A DNA stretch of 64,000 nucleotides from Amorphophallus konjac (GCA_022559845.1 CM040126.1:120938886-121002885); one strand, 5' to 3'; shown: positions 34,263 through 45,847, counted from the stretch's first letter. A program made the numbers and translations. Notes: generated from the sequence alone by a model not told the origin.

Positions 34263-37258
34263 GCATGCGCCGAGAAACAGGCGATCATCAAGGCGCAGGT
34301 CACCAAGGGACAAGAGACTGGTCTTTTCAGACCGGTCCTATACCCAACGTGGCTAGCCAACGTCGTCCTGGTGCCGAAGACCACCGGCAAGTGGCGAATG
34401 TGCGTAGACTTCACCGATCTGAACAAGGCCACCCCCAAGGACTGCTATCCGCTACCGAGCATCGACCAACTGGTTGACTCAACCTCGGGCAACGAGATAC
34501 TCAGTTTCCTGGATGCCTATTCGGGTTATCATCAGATCCGAATGAGCCCTGACGATGTCGAGAGGACCGCATTCATCACCGACTACGGCGTGTACTGCTA
34601 CACCCGGATGCCCTTCGGATTGAAGAATGCTGGAGCCACATACCAGCGACTGGTCAACCATATGTTCGAGGGACAGTTAGGTCGGAACGTCGAGGCCTAC
34701 ATCGACGACATGCTCGTCAAGACCCCGAGGGCCCAAGACCACTTCACCGACCTCGCCGAGACTTTCGGCACCCTCTTGAAGTACTGCATGAAGCTCAACC
34801 CCGCCAAGTGCGCCTTTGGAGTAAGATCCGGGAAGTTCCTGGGTTTCCTGGTCACTCAGCGAGGGATCGAAGCCAACCCCGATAAGGTCCAGGCCATCCT
34901 GGACATGCGCCCGCCCGCGTGCATTAAAGACGTCCAGCGTCTAACGGGGCGTGTCGCTGCTCTCAGTCGTTTCCTGTCCCGTGCGGCCGAACGATGCCTG
35001 CCCTTCTTCAAGCTGATGAGGGGGCCCAAGGTAGCATCTGCCACGTTCGCATGGGATGGGGAATGCCAGACAGCGTTCGCCGAGCTCAAAGAGTTCCTGG
35101 CTTCGCCCCCGGTGCTTTCCAAGCCCGTCCCGGGCGAGGTCTTGTTGCTCTATCTCTCGGCGACGCCATCAACGGTCAGCTCGGTCCTAGTCAGAAATGA
35201 CTCGGGAGTCGAGAGGCCGGTCTACTACACCAGCAAGGTGCTCAACGAGGCCGAGCGGAGGTACCCCGCAACCGAGAAACTCGTGCTAGCGTTGGTTACC
35301 TCCGCGAGGCGCCTCCGACCCTACTTCCAGGGGCATCCCATCACAGTGCTAACCGGCGAGCCACTGAAGAAGATTCTGGCCCACCCCGAAGCCTCGGGGT
35401 GACTTGTCAAATGGGCCATCATGCTCGGGGCATACGACATCTCGTATCGGCCACGATCAGCTATCAAAGGGCAGGCGCTCGCCGACTTCATCGCCGAGAG
35501 CACCGTTCGGTCGAGGACAGGCCTCCGACAGCAACCGGGCCAACCTGGGAGCTGTTCGTCGATGGATCGTCCAACTCGGTCGGCAGCGGCGCAGGGATCC
35601 TCCTAAGGTCCCCCGAAGGAATAGAGCTGCAATACGCCCTAAAGTTCAACTTCTTGGCATCCAACAATGCTTCCGAGTACGAGGCCCTTATCTCGGGGGC
35701 CCGCATGGCCCGACGGTTGGGGGCTGAGCGAGTCAGGATCCACACCGACTCCCAGCTAGTTGCAAGCCAGGTCAGTGGCGAGTACGAAGCTCGGGAAGCA
35801 CCTATGATCAAATACCTCCAGTTGGTCCGGAGCCTGGCCCAGCAGTTCGAGGAATTCGAGGTAGTCCGAATAGCTCGGGAGCAAAACTCTCGGGCGGACG
35901 CCCTCTCCCGACTGGCCTCCTCCCTAGACCCGGAAGGTACACGATCGGTCCTCCTAGAAGAGCTAGAGCGCCCGAGCATAGACTCGGAGCTCCTCGCCAT
36001 TGACTCGGCCATTCCCGACGACTGGCGCTCCCCCTACCTATCCTGGCTACGAGACTCCCAGGAACCCTCCGACCCTCGAGAAGCCCGCCGGATGAAGTAC
36101 CAGGCTCGGCGCTTCGTCATCCTCGACAACGCTCTCTACCGAAGATCGTTCTCCAGGCCCTTTCTGAAGTGTCTCGGCCCCGACGAAGCGAGCCAAGCTA
36201 TTGAAGAGATTCATCGAGGCCTGTGCGGAGCACATTCGGGAGGTCGGTCGCTGGCCAGAATCCTGCTAAGGCAAGGATACTGGTGGCCGACCCTACAGCG
36301 CGACTGCACGGCTTACGTACAACATTGCGACCGTTGCCAGCGGTTCGACCATTTGGTCCACCAGCCGGCCACGGAACTTGTCACCCTTACCGAGCCCTAC
36401 CCTTTCGCTCGGTGGGGGATCGACATCCTTGGGCCATTCCCAACGGCTCAATCCCAGAAAAAGTTCATCATCGTCGCCATCGACTACTTCACCAAGTGGA
36501 TCGAGGCTGAAGCAACAGCGAGGATCACCGAGACAGTCGTCTGGGGTTTCGTATGGAAATCGATCATTTGTCGCTTCGGCGTCCCCCGAGTGATAGTGAG
36601 CGATAACGGGCGGCAATTCGACTCTCGATACTTTCGAGACAGATGTGCCGACCTAAATATCCGCAACCACTTCACCTCGGTCGCCCACCCTCAGGCCAAC
36701 GGGCTGGTTGAAAATGCCAACAAGACCATCTTGAAGGGCATAAAGACCAGACTCGGCAAGGCTAAGGGTAGCTGGCTCGAGGAACTGCCTAGCGTACTAT
36801 GGTCGTACCGAACGACCCCCAGAACGGCAACCGGTGAGACCCCTTTTCAACTGGTATATGGCACCGAAGCCGTCGTTCCGTTAGAAATCGCCAATCCGTC
36901 TCTCCGAGTGATCAGCTTTTTGCCCGAGGCAAACGAGCAGAAGCTACTCGAGAACCTCGACCTGGCAGACGAACTCCGAGAGATCGCGAACGTCCGAGCT
37001 ACGGAATACCAGCGCCGCCTCACTCGGTACTACAACGCCAAGGTCCGAGGCAGATAATTCCGACCAGGGGACTTCGTTCTCAGGAAGACCGAAGCATCTC
37101 GACCACTGGAGGCGGCGGGCAAGCTATCCCCCAACTGGGAAGGCCCCTACCGAGTGATCGAGACGCTCAGGAAAGGTGCGTACAGGTTAGCCACAATGGA
37201 AGGGGAACCCATTCCCCGGACATGGAATGCAACCACGCTACGCAGATTTTATTTCTGA
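34263..37258 (+). pseudogene. RT, two RNase H domains and integrase of young Tat, two stops and a shift
   Basis: RT: WRMCVDFTDLNKATPKD, MPFGLKNAGATYQRLVN and the intact active site YIDDMLVK near 34700. RT-linked RNase H runs to 35399 and ends at TGA 35400. A second 1-nt shift lies at about 35500-35550. Archaeal-type RNase H: WELFVDGSSNSVGSGAGI, SEYEALISGARMA, HTDSQLV, NSRADALSRLAS. Integrase: zinc module (HSGG near 36235, CDRCQRF near 36330), core Asp in GIDILGP, Asp in SDNGRQFD, Glu in GLVENANK. TAA at 37055 cuts off the C-terminal module (GPYRVIE), which otherwise reads on to 37258. Both stops can be C-to-T changes. Only a few lesions separate it from a working copy. Confidence 0.9.
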
Positions 37259-38469
37259 ATACTGTATCAACAAATCGGGTAAAATAAACCCCCTTATCTT
37301 TCGCATTCATTCAAGATTACTGTTGGTACATCAGAAAGGCAACTGCCAATACATTACATAGTGAAAAGCAAAAATCCATCTAGCACCGCGGCAAACGGCC
37401 ATCACCCGGCCGACCCGGTCTTGACCTTCTCGCATCCAGCCACTGACTCTACCTCGCGTAGAAACTGGCTCGAACAAGAGATGGTCGACCCAGTTGGCTC
37501 GGGTGGACCGTGACAAAGGTGACAGAGGGACAGCAAGGAGAAGGCCACCTTTCACACGAGGAAGGCTACCTTCCAAGTTGGCAACAACCTGGAAAAAGGA
37601 ACGCCGTGAAGGTCTCCTCTCCGCCAAACTACCAACTCTTTGGAGGCGAACAGAAAGCAAGCAGCCCCCGAAGAGTGAAAGAAATGAAGAACAAAAGAGA
37701 GAGAAAGAGGCTGCGAACAGGGGTGAGGAAGGGACTGGAGCCGCCTCCTCCCCTCCCACGGAGGGGAATGGCGGTCGGCATCCCTAACTCCCCCATCCGC
37801 CCTCCATCTCGGCGTCCGCCCGGAAGCCTCGCCGGAGCCAAGAGGAGGCAAACGGCGTGCCCCCGCACGTCGAAGCCCTCTCCAGATCCGCGCGGCGACC
37901 GTCGGACCCGTCTCATGCACGCGCGGCGACCGTGGGACCCGACCGATATTCCAGGACAGCTGGAACCGGCCGCTCCCCGTCGTCTGCAGCGTCACCTTCT
38001 GAAGGGTCCTTCATGCTCCGATCGCGGCGGCGCAACGCAGAGCGAAGACGAGGGAATAAGAGCAGACCGCCGGCGAGAGTCCTAAGTGTTAAGAGGGAAG
38101 GAGCACCCTTCGGTCCTTTTTATAGGCCAAGGGAGGCCACGCGCCTTAAATGACTCCCCCCCTCGAAAACACGCTATAGGACCTCCCCTGAAAGATCACC
38201 TCAAATTCCTCGATCCCCACCCTAGCGGGATTCGCGAAGCACCTCGACTTTCAAAGCATGGTAATACGGAAGGACGCCCGCAAGAAGTCTCCCGAATCGA
38301 CGTGCGAAAACGGCGCAAAAAATATCGGCACTTTCCAACTGCCTCGATACGCCAACCAAATCACAGCAAAGATAGCGATCAAATAAAGTAAGTCATTTAT
38401 TGCCTCCCATAAAAACCTCTTACAAAAGGAAAGACAGACAAAAAGGGGAAGGGGCAAAATGAAGCTACA
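37259..38469. other. Spacer between pol and antisense gene of young Tat
   Basis: GC-rich, with short overlapping frames on both strands and none with a recognisable domain. On the minus strand a TATA-like CCTATAAAAAGGACC (38116-38128) is followed by a 33-codon frame starting at 38014. No tandem array is present, unlike the old Tat element. Confidence 0.5.
38116..38128 (-). promoter_or_regulatory. Candidate minus-strand TATA box in spacer
   Basis: CCTATAAAAAGGACC on the minus strand is a good TATA match. Transcription would run left toward 37300, away from the antisense gene's promoter. There is no other support. Confidence 0.3.
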
Positions 38470-41070
38470 TCAGGCCTCGGGCCCACTTTGAAGCTCGGGA
38501 ACAGCAGTAGGGGACGCGTCACCCCCGGTACCCTCGGCGACGGCCGGCCCGGACACTGACCTCGCCTGTGCGAGAACTGTCCCGGTCGTGAGCCCTCCCG
38601 AGGCCTCCGGAGTTGGTGACCCCGCTGGAGGCGACTCCTCCGGTTCTTCCCCGGCCGAAGATGAGGAGCTGGAATCTGACTCGTCCGAGTCATAACTCTG
38701 GCCATAAGGAAAATCACCCCCGGCAAGGTGCTCATTGGCATAGTTCATCGCCCGGCGATAGCCCTGCCTGAACCCCTTTCGAGCACCCCGGCGGAGCGCT
38801 ACCTCGTAGTAGGGTAGGGCAGCTACAATCAGGTCGGCCGAGTAAGCTTCCGAGCCTTTATAGCGCTCGATCGCCTCCGCCTCGACCTGCCCGTCTCGAA
38901 CCCGCTCCGCCTCGGCCGCACGCTCTTCCGCCCTCGCCAGACGCTCCTCCAGCTCGGTCATCCTCCGCTCGGCTTCGATCATCCGACCCTCCGCCCGGGC
39001 TCGGTCCGCCTCGGCCTCAGCGCGAAGGCGCTCCGCGTCCTCCGCCCGATCCTGCAGCTCGCTGTGCTCAAGCTCCCAGAGGCTATCCAGCTCGATGTGA
39101 CGTTGACGCTCGTCTTCTAGACGTTTGCTCTTCCTCTCGAGCGATTCTTGGGCCCTTGTCAGCTGCTCGGCCAGCACCTCGGCTTCCCGTCGGCTCGACC
39201 GCGCCAACTCCCTGAATGTGAGGAACTCCCGCCGGAGCCCCTCGTGCTCCCCCTCGAGCCGAGCTAGTTTCCCCTCGCATCCACCAAGGGTCCAGGCGAG
39301 CTTCGACCGCTCCGCCTCCGTCCGGGCGTGCGCCTCTGCCATCACGGCCGCTGTCCGAGCTATGACCAGGCCGCCCTCCATCAAGATGTCAAGGACCCCG
39401 GCAGGAGTGCTGCGCTTTTCTCCCCCCCTCGTCCTATCGGCGATCGACCGGCAGAGCCGGTACAGGTCACCCGAGACACCGAGCCTGACCAGAGATTCCG
39501 GCAAAGGGGACTGCTCCACCCTGGGCACCCCGCCAGAAGGCCCTGTTGTGGCGGCGAGACCAACCGCCCCGCGCGCCAAGGTCGGTTGGGGTTGCGACAC
39601 CTCCCCGGGCGAACCCCCACCCTCGACCGGCGCCGCGGGATCAACCGCACCAGAAGCTGCCGGCACTTGGGGTTGCGACGCCCCCGCGGGCAAACCCCCA
39701 TCCGCGCCGACCGAACCCTCGGTCCCAGCGCCGGCCACGCCGGCATCGGCCCCTTCTGTCCTGACGGAGGAGAGAGCCGACCCATCACCTCCCTCTGCGG
39801 GGCCCCTGGTCTCCTCGGCCCCCTCTCGCTCGGCGGATGGGAGAGCCAGCCCGGAAGGGTCAGCCCCATCCTGCCCCCGAGGGGGGAGCGCCGCCGAGCC
39901 AGAGTCGCCCCCGACGGCGGTAGGAAGACCGGCTTTCCTAGCCCTCTTCCTGGCCTTCGCGGCCTCCCGCAGTTTCCCCACCAGGGGATCCTTGCGCTTC
40001 AGACCAGTCGATAGAGAAGACCCCTCGGAGGCCGCCCCCTTGCCCTTATCTCGGGCATTGACGCGACCCACCGGGGCATCAGGCTCATCGGCTGCCGAGT
40101 CATCTCCCAGATCGATGACCTCGGCCGCCTCCTCCAGAGGGTCCCGCCTCACGTCTGCAGCAAAAAGAAGCCCCGGTCAGGAGGAGAAAAGAGAGCTACC
40201 ACCCCAGAAAAGAGCCTCAAGAGCCGTACCTGACGACGTCAACCGCGAGAGAAGACTCCGTTCGATGTTCTCCGGCGTCACCAGCTCCTCGGTCGATTGG
40301 CGATTCTCCAGCAGACGGGCAGCCTGCTGCTCCACGTGGGGAGGGAACTCCTCCTGGCGAGGGGGCAGATTCGGGTGAAAGTTGGGCAAGGTCCGGCATC
40401 TCCAGATCTCGTCCGTCGCCATCGCCTTCACCCAGAAGAATTGGGTCTTCCACCCCTTGTGCGAGGAGTCCTTCGCCGCAAGCGAGATGCAGCTCCTGTT
40501 CCTCCGCGCCTGGATGAAGTAGAAGCCTTTCCCCGCCTGCGGGTGCGCTTTCAACTCGAAGAAGAAGTGGAAGAGGTCCAGAGAAGGGTAGATGTCGCGC
40601 TGGCGACACAGAATCCCGAAGGCCGAAAGAAGAAGATAGGAATTGGCCACCAACTGAATAGGTGCCAATCGGAAAAAATTGAGAAGCTGCAGCACGTAAG
40701 GATCGAAAGGAAGCCGGAATCCGCTCTTCCAAGCCAGAAGGAAGGTGCAAATCCACCCAGCACGATCATCCAAACTCGTCTCGTACGGAGTGGCGGCAAC
40801 AGAGCTATAGCGGAGAGGCAGACGGAAACGGTGCTCTAACCTCCTCACCTCCGTCTCCCCCAACTCGCTACAGTTGGGGACGGGTTCCCGCCTCACCGGC
40901 ACAGGCTCCGGGCTCCGGTCCGCCATTGAGTCGGGAGACGATCCCTCGCACGAGCTTGAAGACTCCGGGGGAGAAGGAAGCTGCCGGATCGCCTCCGCGG
41001 TTATCCTCGCCAACTCTTCGAACGCCGCCGCAAGGCTCCGCGTCTCCGCTGTGCTCTCACGGCGCATCAA
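38470..41070 (-). CDS. Two-exon antisense gene of young Tat (Transposase_28-like plus coiled coil)
   Basis: Exon 1 is 41070-40230 (280 codons plus one base), intron 40229-40155 (75 nt, GTACGG to TTGCTGCAG), exon 2 40154-38470. The junction base G plus AC gives GAC, so splicing joins the exons in frame into about 841 residues. Exon 1 (residues 1-280) looks like the family named putative gypsy type transposon (PF04195): RYSSVAATPYETSLDDRA, FDPYVLQLLNFFRLAPIQL, FFWVKAM. Exon 2 is a low-complexity acidic, glycine/proline-rich part, then a long coiled coil (about residues 520-740, RTEAERSKLAWTLGGCEGKL onward), then a short conserved tail (GSEAYSADLI, GFRQGYRRAM). No stop inside. Function unknown; such genes sit antisense after pol in Tat elements. 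The ATG at 41070 is the first in frame. Confidence 0.8.
40155..40229 (-). other. Intron in antisense gene of young Tat
   Basis: 75 nt: donor CAG|GTACGG, acceptor CTTTTTGCTGCAG. It contains an in-frame stop, so reading through it would truncate the protein. Phase 1 on both sides. Confidence 0.75.
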
Positions 41071-41325
41071 GAAGCAAGGAAAGCCTAAAACCCTGGAAGC
41101 CTAGAACGATGAACAGCGCCCCTTAAAAAACCCCTGAGGGTGGCGGCGTGCCGTTCCGTGCTCCGAGAAAAAGGGGGGCCCCTTCGCTCCCAATCCGTCA
41201 GGATCATCATTATGGGCCTCGGCGACCGCTATAAGCGGCTCCACCATGCCAACGGGATTCCACCCACCTGAGCCACGCCGGTCCAAAGCCTCGAAAAACT
41301 ACTCATCCGAGCCTCCTTGGCTCGG
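41071..41325 (-). promoter_or_regulatory. Upstream region of antisense gene of young Tat
   Basis: On the minus strand this holds a weak TATA-like GGTTTTTTAAGGGGC (about 41121-41135) and CCAGGGTTTTAGGC near the start codon, which on the other strand is an AAAACCCTGG telo-box-like motif. Likely promoter and 5' UTR, but the evidence is thin. Confidence 0.35.
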
Positions 41326-41343
41326 GAGTAGGAGGGGGACAAG
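41326..41343 (+). promoter_or_regulatory. Polypurine tract of young Tat
   Basis: GAGTAGGAGGGGGACAAG directly before the 3' LTR start TGGAGAGG at 41344. Confidence 0.85.
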
Positions 41344-42131
41344 TGGAGAGGGGGATTTCCGTAGCCCACCACAAAGGCAGCCCAACAAGACCCACGCGGT
41401 CCAACTAGGTAAGCCCGCCCGAGTGATAGCCCGCTGGGCCCACTCAGGGAAGAAAAGCCCAATAAATAAAGACTCGAGGAACCAACTCTCCCCGGCGGCC
41501 TTCAAGGCTCGGAGGGCCCGAGACAGCGGTCAGGTCCCAAGGAAGGTTCGGTCTAAAAGCCCTCTCCTCACCCGAGAGAGACAGGCTCTAGCCGACCTAT
41601 CCGACCCCACCCTCGCCGGGCCATGCCTATCGCTCGGACATGAGCTAGCATCCCCGAGGCTCGGTAAGACCGGTTGATTATCTGCAGGTGCGGCCGTTCA
41701 GAGTCCTCCGCCAGCGGGAGAGTCATGGGAGCTGCCGGACTCCAAGGGGATAACGTCTCCACGATCAGGCCATGAAAGCCCCCGCTGAAGACGTAACTCC
41801 CGCCGGGAAGCCCTCAGCTCACCGGACTCTTAAAAGGTGACGCACTATTTAAGCAAGGGATATCCTCCGGAAGATGGTAAGATGAACTAGGCATTCACAT
41901 ACCCTAAGCTCCTGAGCACGATTCGCTTCACCCTTTGGTGGAGAGGATTCTCGCGCATCAGCTCTCTCCTCCCCCCATTATCGCTTCCACCATCGCTCTA
42001 CTGACTTAGCCATCGGAGGGTTTGCCCCAGGGAGATCCCCTGGGCCCTCTGACACGTTTCCCTCTCTTGCAGATTCATCTTCTGGTGATCCACAGCCCGC
42101 TCAGGACCCAGCGCGAGATTCCGCCTCTTCA
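41344..42131 (+). repeat. 3' LTR of young Tat
   Basis: 788 bp. All five substitutions against the 5' LTR are C in the 5' copy and T here; the indel is one extra C in a C-run. Confidence 0.95.
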
Positions 42132-42136
42132 GGCTG
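42132..42136. repeat. Right target-site duplication of young Tat (GGCTG)
   Basis: Matches 31008-31012. Confidence 0.95.
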
Positions 42137-43028
42137 CATCCTGCATCTGTCGGGCAATCCCCTTTAATGACTGAAGGGCAGTCTAACACTCTGCCCGTTC
42201 AAATTATATGGCCGTCAGCTGGTCCGCTAGACCATAGCCGATGAACTCCCTTCTATTTACATGCTTCAGAAGTAGGACTACTCGCTGCGTCCAATCCTCC
42301 ATGGGGCAGCCAAAAGCTAGCAGCGAGCGGGAGAGGTGCTCCACCAGGTCCCTTAGCTGCGCATAAGATAAGTCCTGGCAGGTCATCACGGTCTGCCTCA
42401 GTGTCTCCAAATATTTCCATACTAGGTCGTTTGATGATTGCAAACCAAGCGATGACGTATCAGGGAGGTGGAACTCTGCACGGCTGTCCACTGTGGCCCA
42501 AACATTGTCGTTCGGCTCTGAGGATGATGATGGTATGTCCTGTATGGCACCTATGCTAGGACCAGCCCTGACAATTAACGCAAGAGAGGGACTATCAATA
42601 ACGACAATTTCTCTCCCGACCTCTGGCAAAGGCACCGCATCTTGAGTCTCAATAGCAGGGAGGGGTTGACCACCATCTCCAGCTTGTCCAGTGTCCACCA
42701 ACGCTGATTCAGTGGCAAGAGCTAAAATTATGGAGGCACCGACAGATTCTTCCACAATCTCTCCCGCTTCTATTGCAGGAAGACCCCCTTCACCCTGAAG
42801 TAGCTCGTTGCCAATGCCAAGTTGCTGTTCCAAGGCCATGGTCGGCTGTTCATGCCCGGCTATCACTCCTGACGCTTCTAAACCCACTATCGTAATATAA
42901 TCCTTTGGATACCGCAAGGCTATGGGCCTCAAGATAGGCAAAAATGCTGGTAGATCCCTGCCAAGGGGCGGAAGAGGTATCTTTACGGTCATGGCCGGTA
43001 GGGTCCCTTCGGCCGGAACAACAGGAGC
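42132..43028 (-). pseudogene. PMD-like gene, exon 6 (left part beyond young Tat)
   Basis: Starts after acceptor TTTTTGAAG|GCTCC in phase 0 with exon 5. About 275 codons: a low-complexity acidic and hydrophobic middle, then YLETLRQTVMTCQDLSY and LRDLVEHLSRSLLAFGCP, helical. Two in-frame stops (TAA 42204, TAG 24 bases further on) lie just before the frame continues toward the insertion site and, beyond the young Tat element, at 31012. Confidence 0.65.
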
Positions 43029-43115
43029 CTTCAAAAATGATGAGCATAAAACATCTCAGAAGGCTGATATAATGACCAATGAGAATAAGCGCAAGATTAA
43101 AGGGGAGACTCTTAC

Positions 43116-43591
43116 CATAGTCGGCACTAGGCTCAAGTCCCCGGTAGCAGATACTACTGTCCCCATCATCCCGATCCCCTCTCCTACTGAGGGACTGGGT
43201 GGCCTAAAACTACTCCATGACAGTCGTGGTGGACTGAAAGTTATGAAATCACTTTCGTAGGCAGAAGAGCCCCCAGCATCTTCGGTCTCTATTTCCACCA
43301 TGGAAAACTCCTCGTCACTGGAGCCACCACTATAATCCACTTGCTCTATTGAAGGCGATCCCTGTTCTAGCGTCGGGCTTTTCCCCTTTGAAATAGACGG
43401 CTCCTTAGGGGGGTGACTTGCAGCAGGAGCATCTTGCATAACAAAAGCCTGCTCAGCCAGCTCCACAGTAGGGCCGACAGGCAAATGAACTTCAGGAGTT
43501 GGCTGACTCCCTGGAATGATCCCCTGCTCAGCAAAAGTTCCCTCGGTCGACTCCAGGGTAAGGGGAGAAGGCGGTCGGATCTCAACCGAAG
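43116..43591 (-). pseudogene. PMD-like gene, exon 5
   Basis: Bounded by acceptor TTTTATTCTAG|CT and donor ACTATG|GTAAGAG. Phase 1 in and phase 0 out, agreeing with neighbours. About 158 codons, rich in Ser/Pro/Glu (SIEQVDYSGGSSDEEFSMVE), probably disordered. Short introns on both sides (76 and 87 nt). Confidence 0.65.
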
Positions 43592-43667
43592 CTAGAATAA
43601 AAAGCACTCATGTAAGCCAATGGTATGATAAATTGTAGAAATCCTCATAGAACAGACCAGAAATTAC

Positions 43668-43800
43668 CTTCTATCTCATGGATGGGCATGGGAGAAGGCA
43701 AATCTTCTTCAAGGGGAGCTATTGACACTCCATCTCCTCCATCTTCAGCTCTCGCAGGGGTGGCAGCCCCTTTGCGCAGCCATTGCAGATGAAGTAGCTG
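43668..43800 (-). pseudogene. PMD-like gene, exon 4 (small)
   Basis: About 40 codons ending ...MPIHEIE with donor GAAG|GTAATTTC. The end phase matches exon 5. The acceptor is TTTGCAAG or TGCAG near 43800; which one is used, and the donor of exon 3, cannot be settled by eye. Confidence 0.5.
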
Positions 43801-43903
43801 CACTTGCAAAATGAGAATTAGCCTATGCTACCAAGATAGAGGCGGGGTGCAGAATGAAAGATATACACCAGGTTGCGCATGCCAGTGCATGAGAAGCCTC
43901 GAA

Positions 43904-44145
43904 TTATTCAAACGAGACCACGGCTAGAGGGGCAACTGCTGGTTCCGGGTCTACGGTCTTCTTCCTCTGGGCCCGCTTCGCTCGAGTGACCGCCTCTCTT
44001 ACTTGAGACCTTGTTCGCTTGCACGAGTCACCAGGGGGAAGAGGTGTCGTGGTCGTAGCCGCCTTTGGGGTTTCAAAATATGTTGGCTTCTGAGCCTTTA
44101 TAATCAGCTCCCTAAAGTGCCTGGTCTCCTCCCTTGTGAGCCGAA
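43904..44145 (-). pseudogene. PMD-like gene, exon 3
   Basis: Starts after acceptor TATATGTGCAG|TT; exon 2 ends with one base G, giving GTT in frame. Basic and helical: VRLTREETRHFRELIIKA, then KRTRSQVREAVTRAKRAQ, with a possible nuclear-localisation-like basic stretch. An in-frame TAA at about 43904 may be a mutation or beyond the real donor. Confidence 0.55.
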
Positions 44146-44235
44146 CTGCACATATACAAGGGTGAAAAAGAATGACACACACTTCAGCAAGAAGAGAAAC
44201 AAACTAAAAAGCTGAAGGCAAAGAATGAAAGATAC

Positions 44236-45718
44236 CTGCTGGCCCCATGTATAGAGGGGAGAGAGGCCAGTAAAACAGTGAAGGCACTTTATTCCTTGAA
44301 GCAGCCTCGTGTATCAGCCAACAAATGTCTCCTATTACCTCACACTGTTCGGCCAGCAACGCCAAGTCTAAATGGCTGCGAGAAGATAGATGATAATATA
44401 AGCCGAGGTGGTCCACCCCCCATCCGTCGGCATATTTAAAATAAAGGAGAAGAGGTTGGCCCAATAGGGCTTCACTAGGGCCACCCACTGAAAGCCCATG
44501 AGAACGCAGCAATGCAAATAACCATGGGGTACTACTGTAAAGTGTCTGCCGTTGGTCCTCTCTTCTAATGAAAGTCCTGTAAGGATATAGCCAGTCACTC
44601 TCAGGGTGCCAAGAAGCTATAGAGGGAAGAGGCTCCTCCACTAGAAGAGGAATATGCTGAAGAATCAATCGTTCACCGCTCATGCGGCATAAGCTCTGAA
44701 GAGTCTTGAAGAAGCCATCCTTGCTGATCTCTGGCAGTTTCGGCTCGATCTTGGGTGAGAGCTACTTGGCAGCCTTGCAAGCCTCCAGATAAGCCGCCAC
44801 TGCAGCATTTGTCTGAAATTTCAATTTCTTCAAATAGGCTGGGTCAGCATCTAGAGCTGGCACTGGCTGAGAGTCCAAAAATCGGCGTTCAGAAATAGCC
44901 CAACATTCTCTTCTCAAGCTCCTATAAAAGTCTGTGCGCGCGTTCCACCATTTGATATATTCTGAAGTCACACGGGGGAAGCGTGCTGGGGTCGAAACTC
45001 TGAATGAAACTGCCTCTCGGTGATGAAAATAGTCCGTCCATACACGAGCCTCATCATTCGATACTTGGCCAACCTGGGCCCTGTTTGGCAGTGCAAACTA
45101 TGCCGAGGAAGCAGGGATGTGTTGATCATAACCAAAATTTTGACTGAATCGGAATGGATAGTAAGGCTCCAGCCATAAAATACCGCTCTTGCGGAAAACC
45201 AAGACGCTCGGCCTTATTGACAGTGCCCAGTCGATTAACTCCGACTCCAGAATCGGCCTTGTGGACCTGGCACTAGAAATGGGGTGAACATACTCTTCTG
45301 TTTCATGAAGGCGGCACTCCCGCATCTTGTTCACTAATGGGCTCGAGTGGGTGGCCAAGCTCCAAAAATGCAAAACTCCGGGCGCGTCTATTGGAACTTT
45401 GGTCAGTTTGCCCCAAATAGCAAAGAGCTGGTCTGCTGTCTGGGTCAGCTCAACACTGGCAAACTCTATCATCCTGGGAACTAGCTGTGCCGACTGGAGT
45501 GATCGAGGAGCAGCTTCCGGGAATAATGTACAAACCCAAGCATTGAAAAAGTGCAATGGACCAACCCTCCGCAGATTCCTGGGAAGACGAGAACGATGCA
45601 AGTCCCCCAACATTTTATATACTAAGCATAGTGCCACCGGGCACAACGAGAGCTTCATGCCCCATGCCATCAGACAAGCAGGGTAAATTGCTTCTGCCTG
45701 GATCACACTCTCATCGCC
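44236..45718 (-). pseudogene. PMD-like gene, exon 2 (C-terminal half of mobile domain)
   Basis: One frame of about 494 codons with TAG stops at about 45098 and 44762. Mobile-domain features: AEAIYPACLMAWGMKLSLCP, LCLVYKMLGDLH, GPLHFFNAWVCTLFPE, then SEYIKWWNARTDFYRSLRR. The C-terminal part (GDICWLIHEAASRNKVP) ends at donor GCAG|GTATCTTTC. A good acceptor (CTCTTCCACAG) opens the exon, but its phase does not fit the simplest donor of exon 1, so an indel or another donor is involved. Confidence 0.68.
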
Positions 45719-45847
45719 CTGTGGAAGAGCGAAGGAGAAAATCAATAAGTCAAATACACAGCACAGTGGGTGACTGCATCGACCCCAGTGGGATTAGGCC
45801 CTCCCGGTTGGCCTTCCTGCAATGAGGAAGGTAAAGCTGTTTATCAC

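Larger units (their letters stand above)
31013..42131 (+). mobile_element. Young Tat-lineage Ty3/gypsy element
   Basis: 11,119 bp with a perfect GGCTG duplication and LTRs of 787 and 788 bp that differ at five substitutions and one indel by eye (about 0.6%). Layout: 5' LTR, PBS (31802), gag-protease (from 31837), RT, two RNase H domains and integrase (to 37258, with two frameshifts and two stops), a spacer, a two-exon antisense gene (41070 back to 38470), a polypurine tract (41326-41343) and the 3' LTR. Coding DNA is much GC-richer than the old Tat element, so the two come from different families. It inserted in the last exon of the old element's PMD-like gene. Confidence 0.95.

Noticed and set aside
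35488..36012. A 174-codon minus-strand frame
   Set aside because: Lies opposite the archaeal-type RNase H, whose motifs are clear on the + strand.
39125..40378. A 417-codon open frame on the + strand
   Set aside because: It lies wholly opposite the two-exon antisense gene, is made of Pro/Ser/Ala low-complexity text from GC-rich codons, and has no recognisable domain. It is a shadow of the minus-strand gene.
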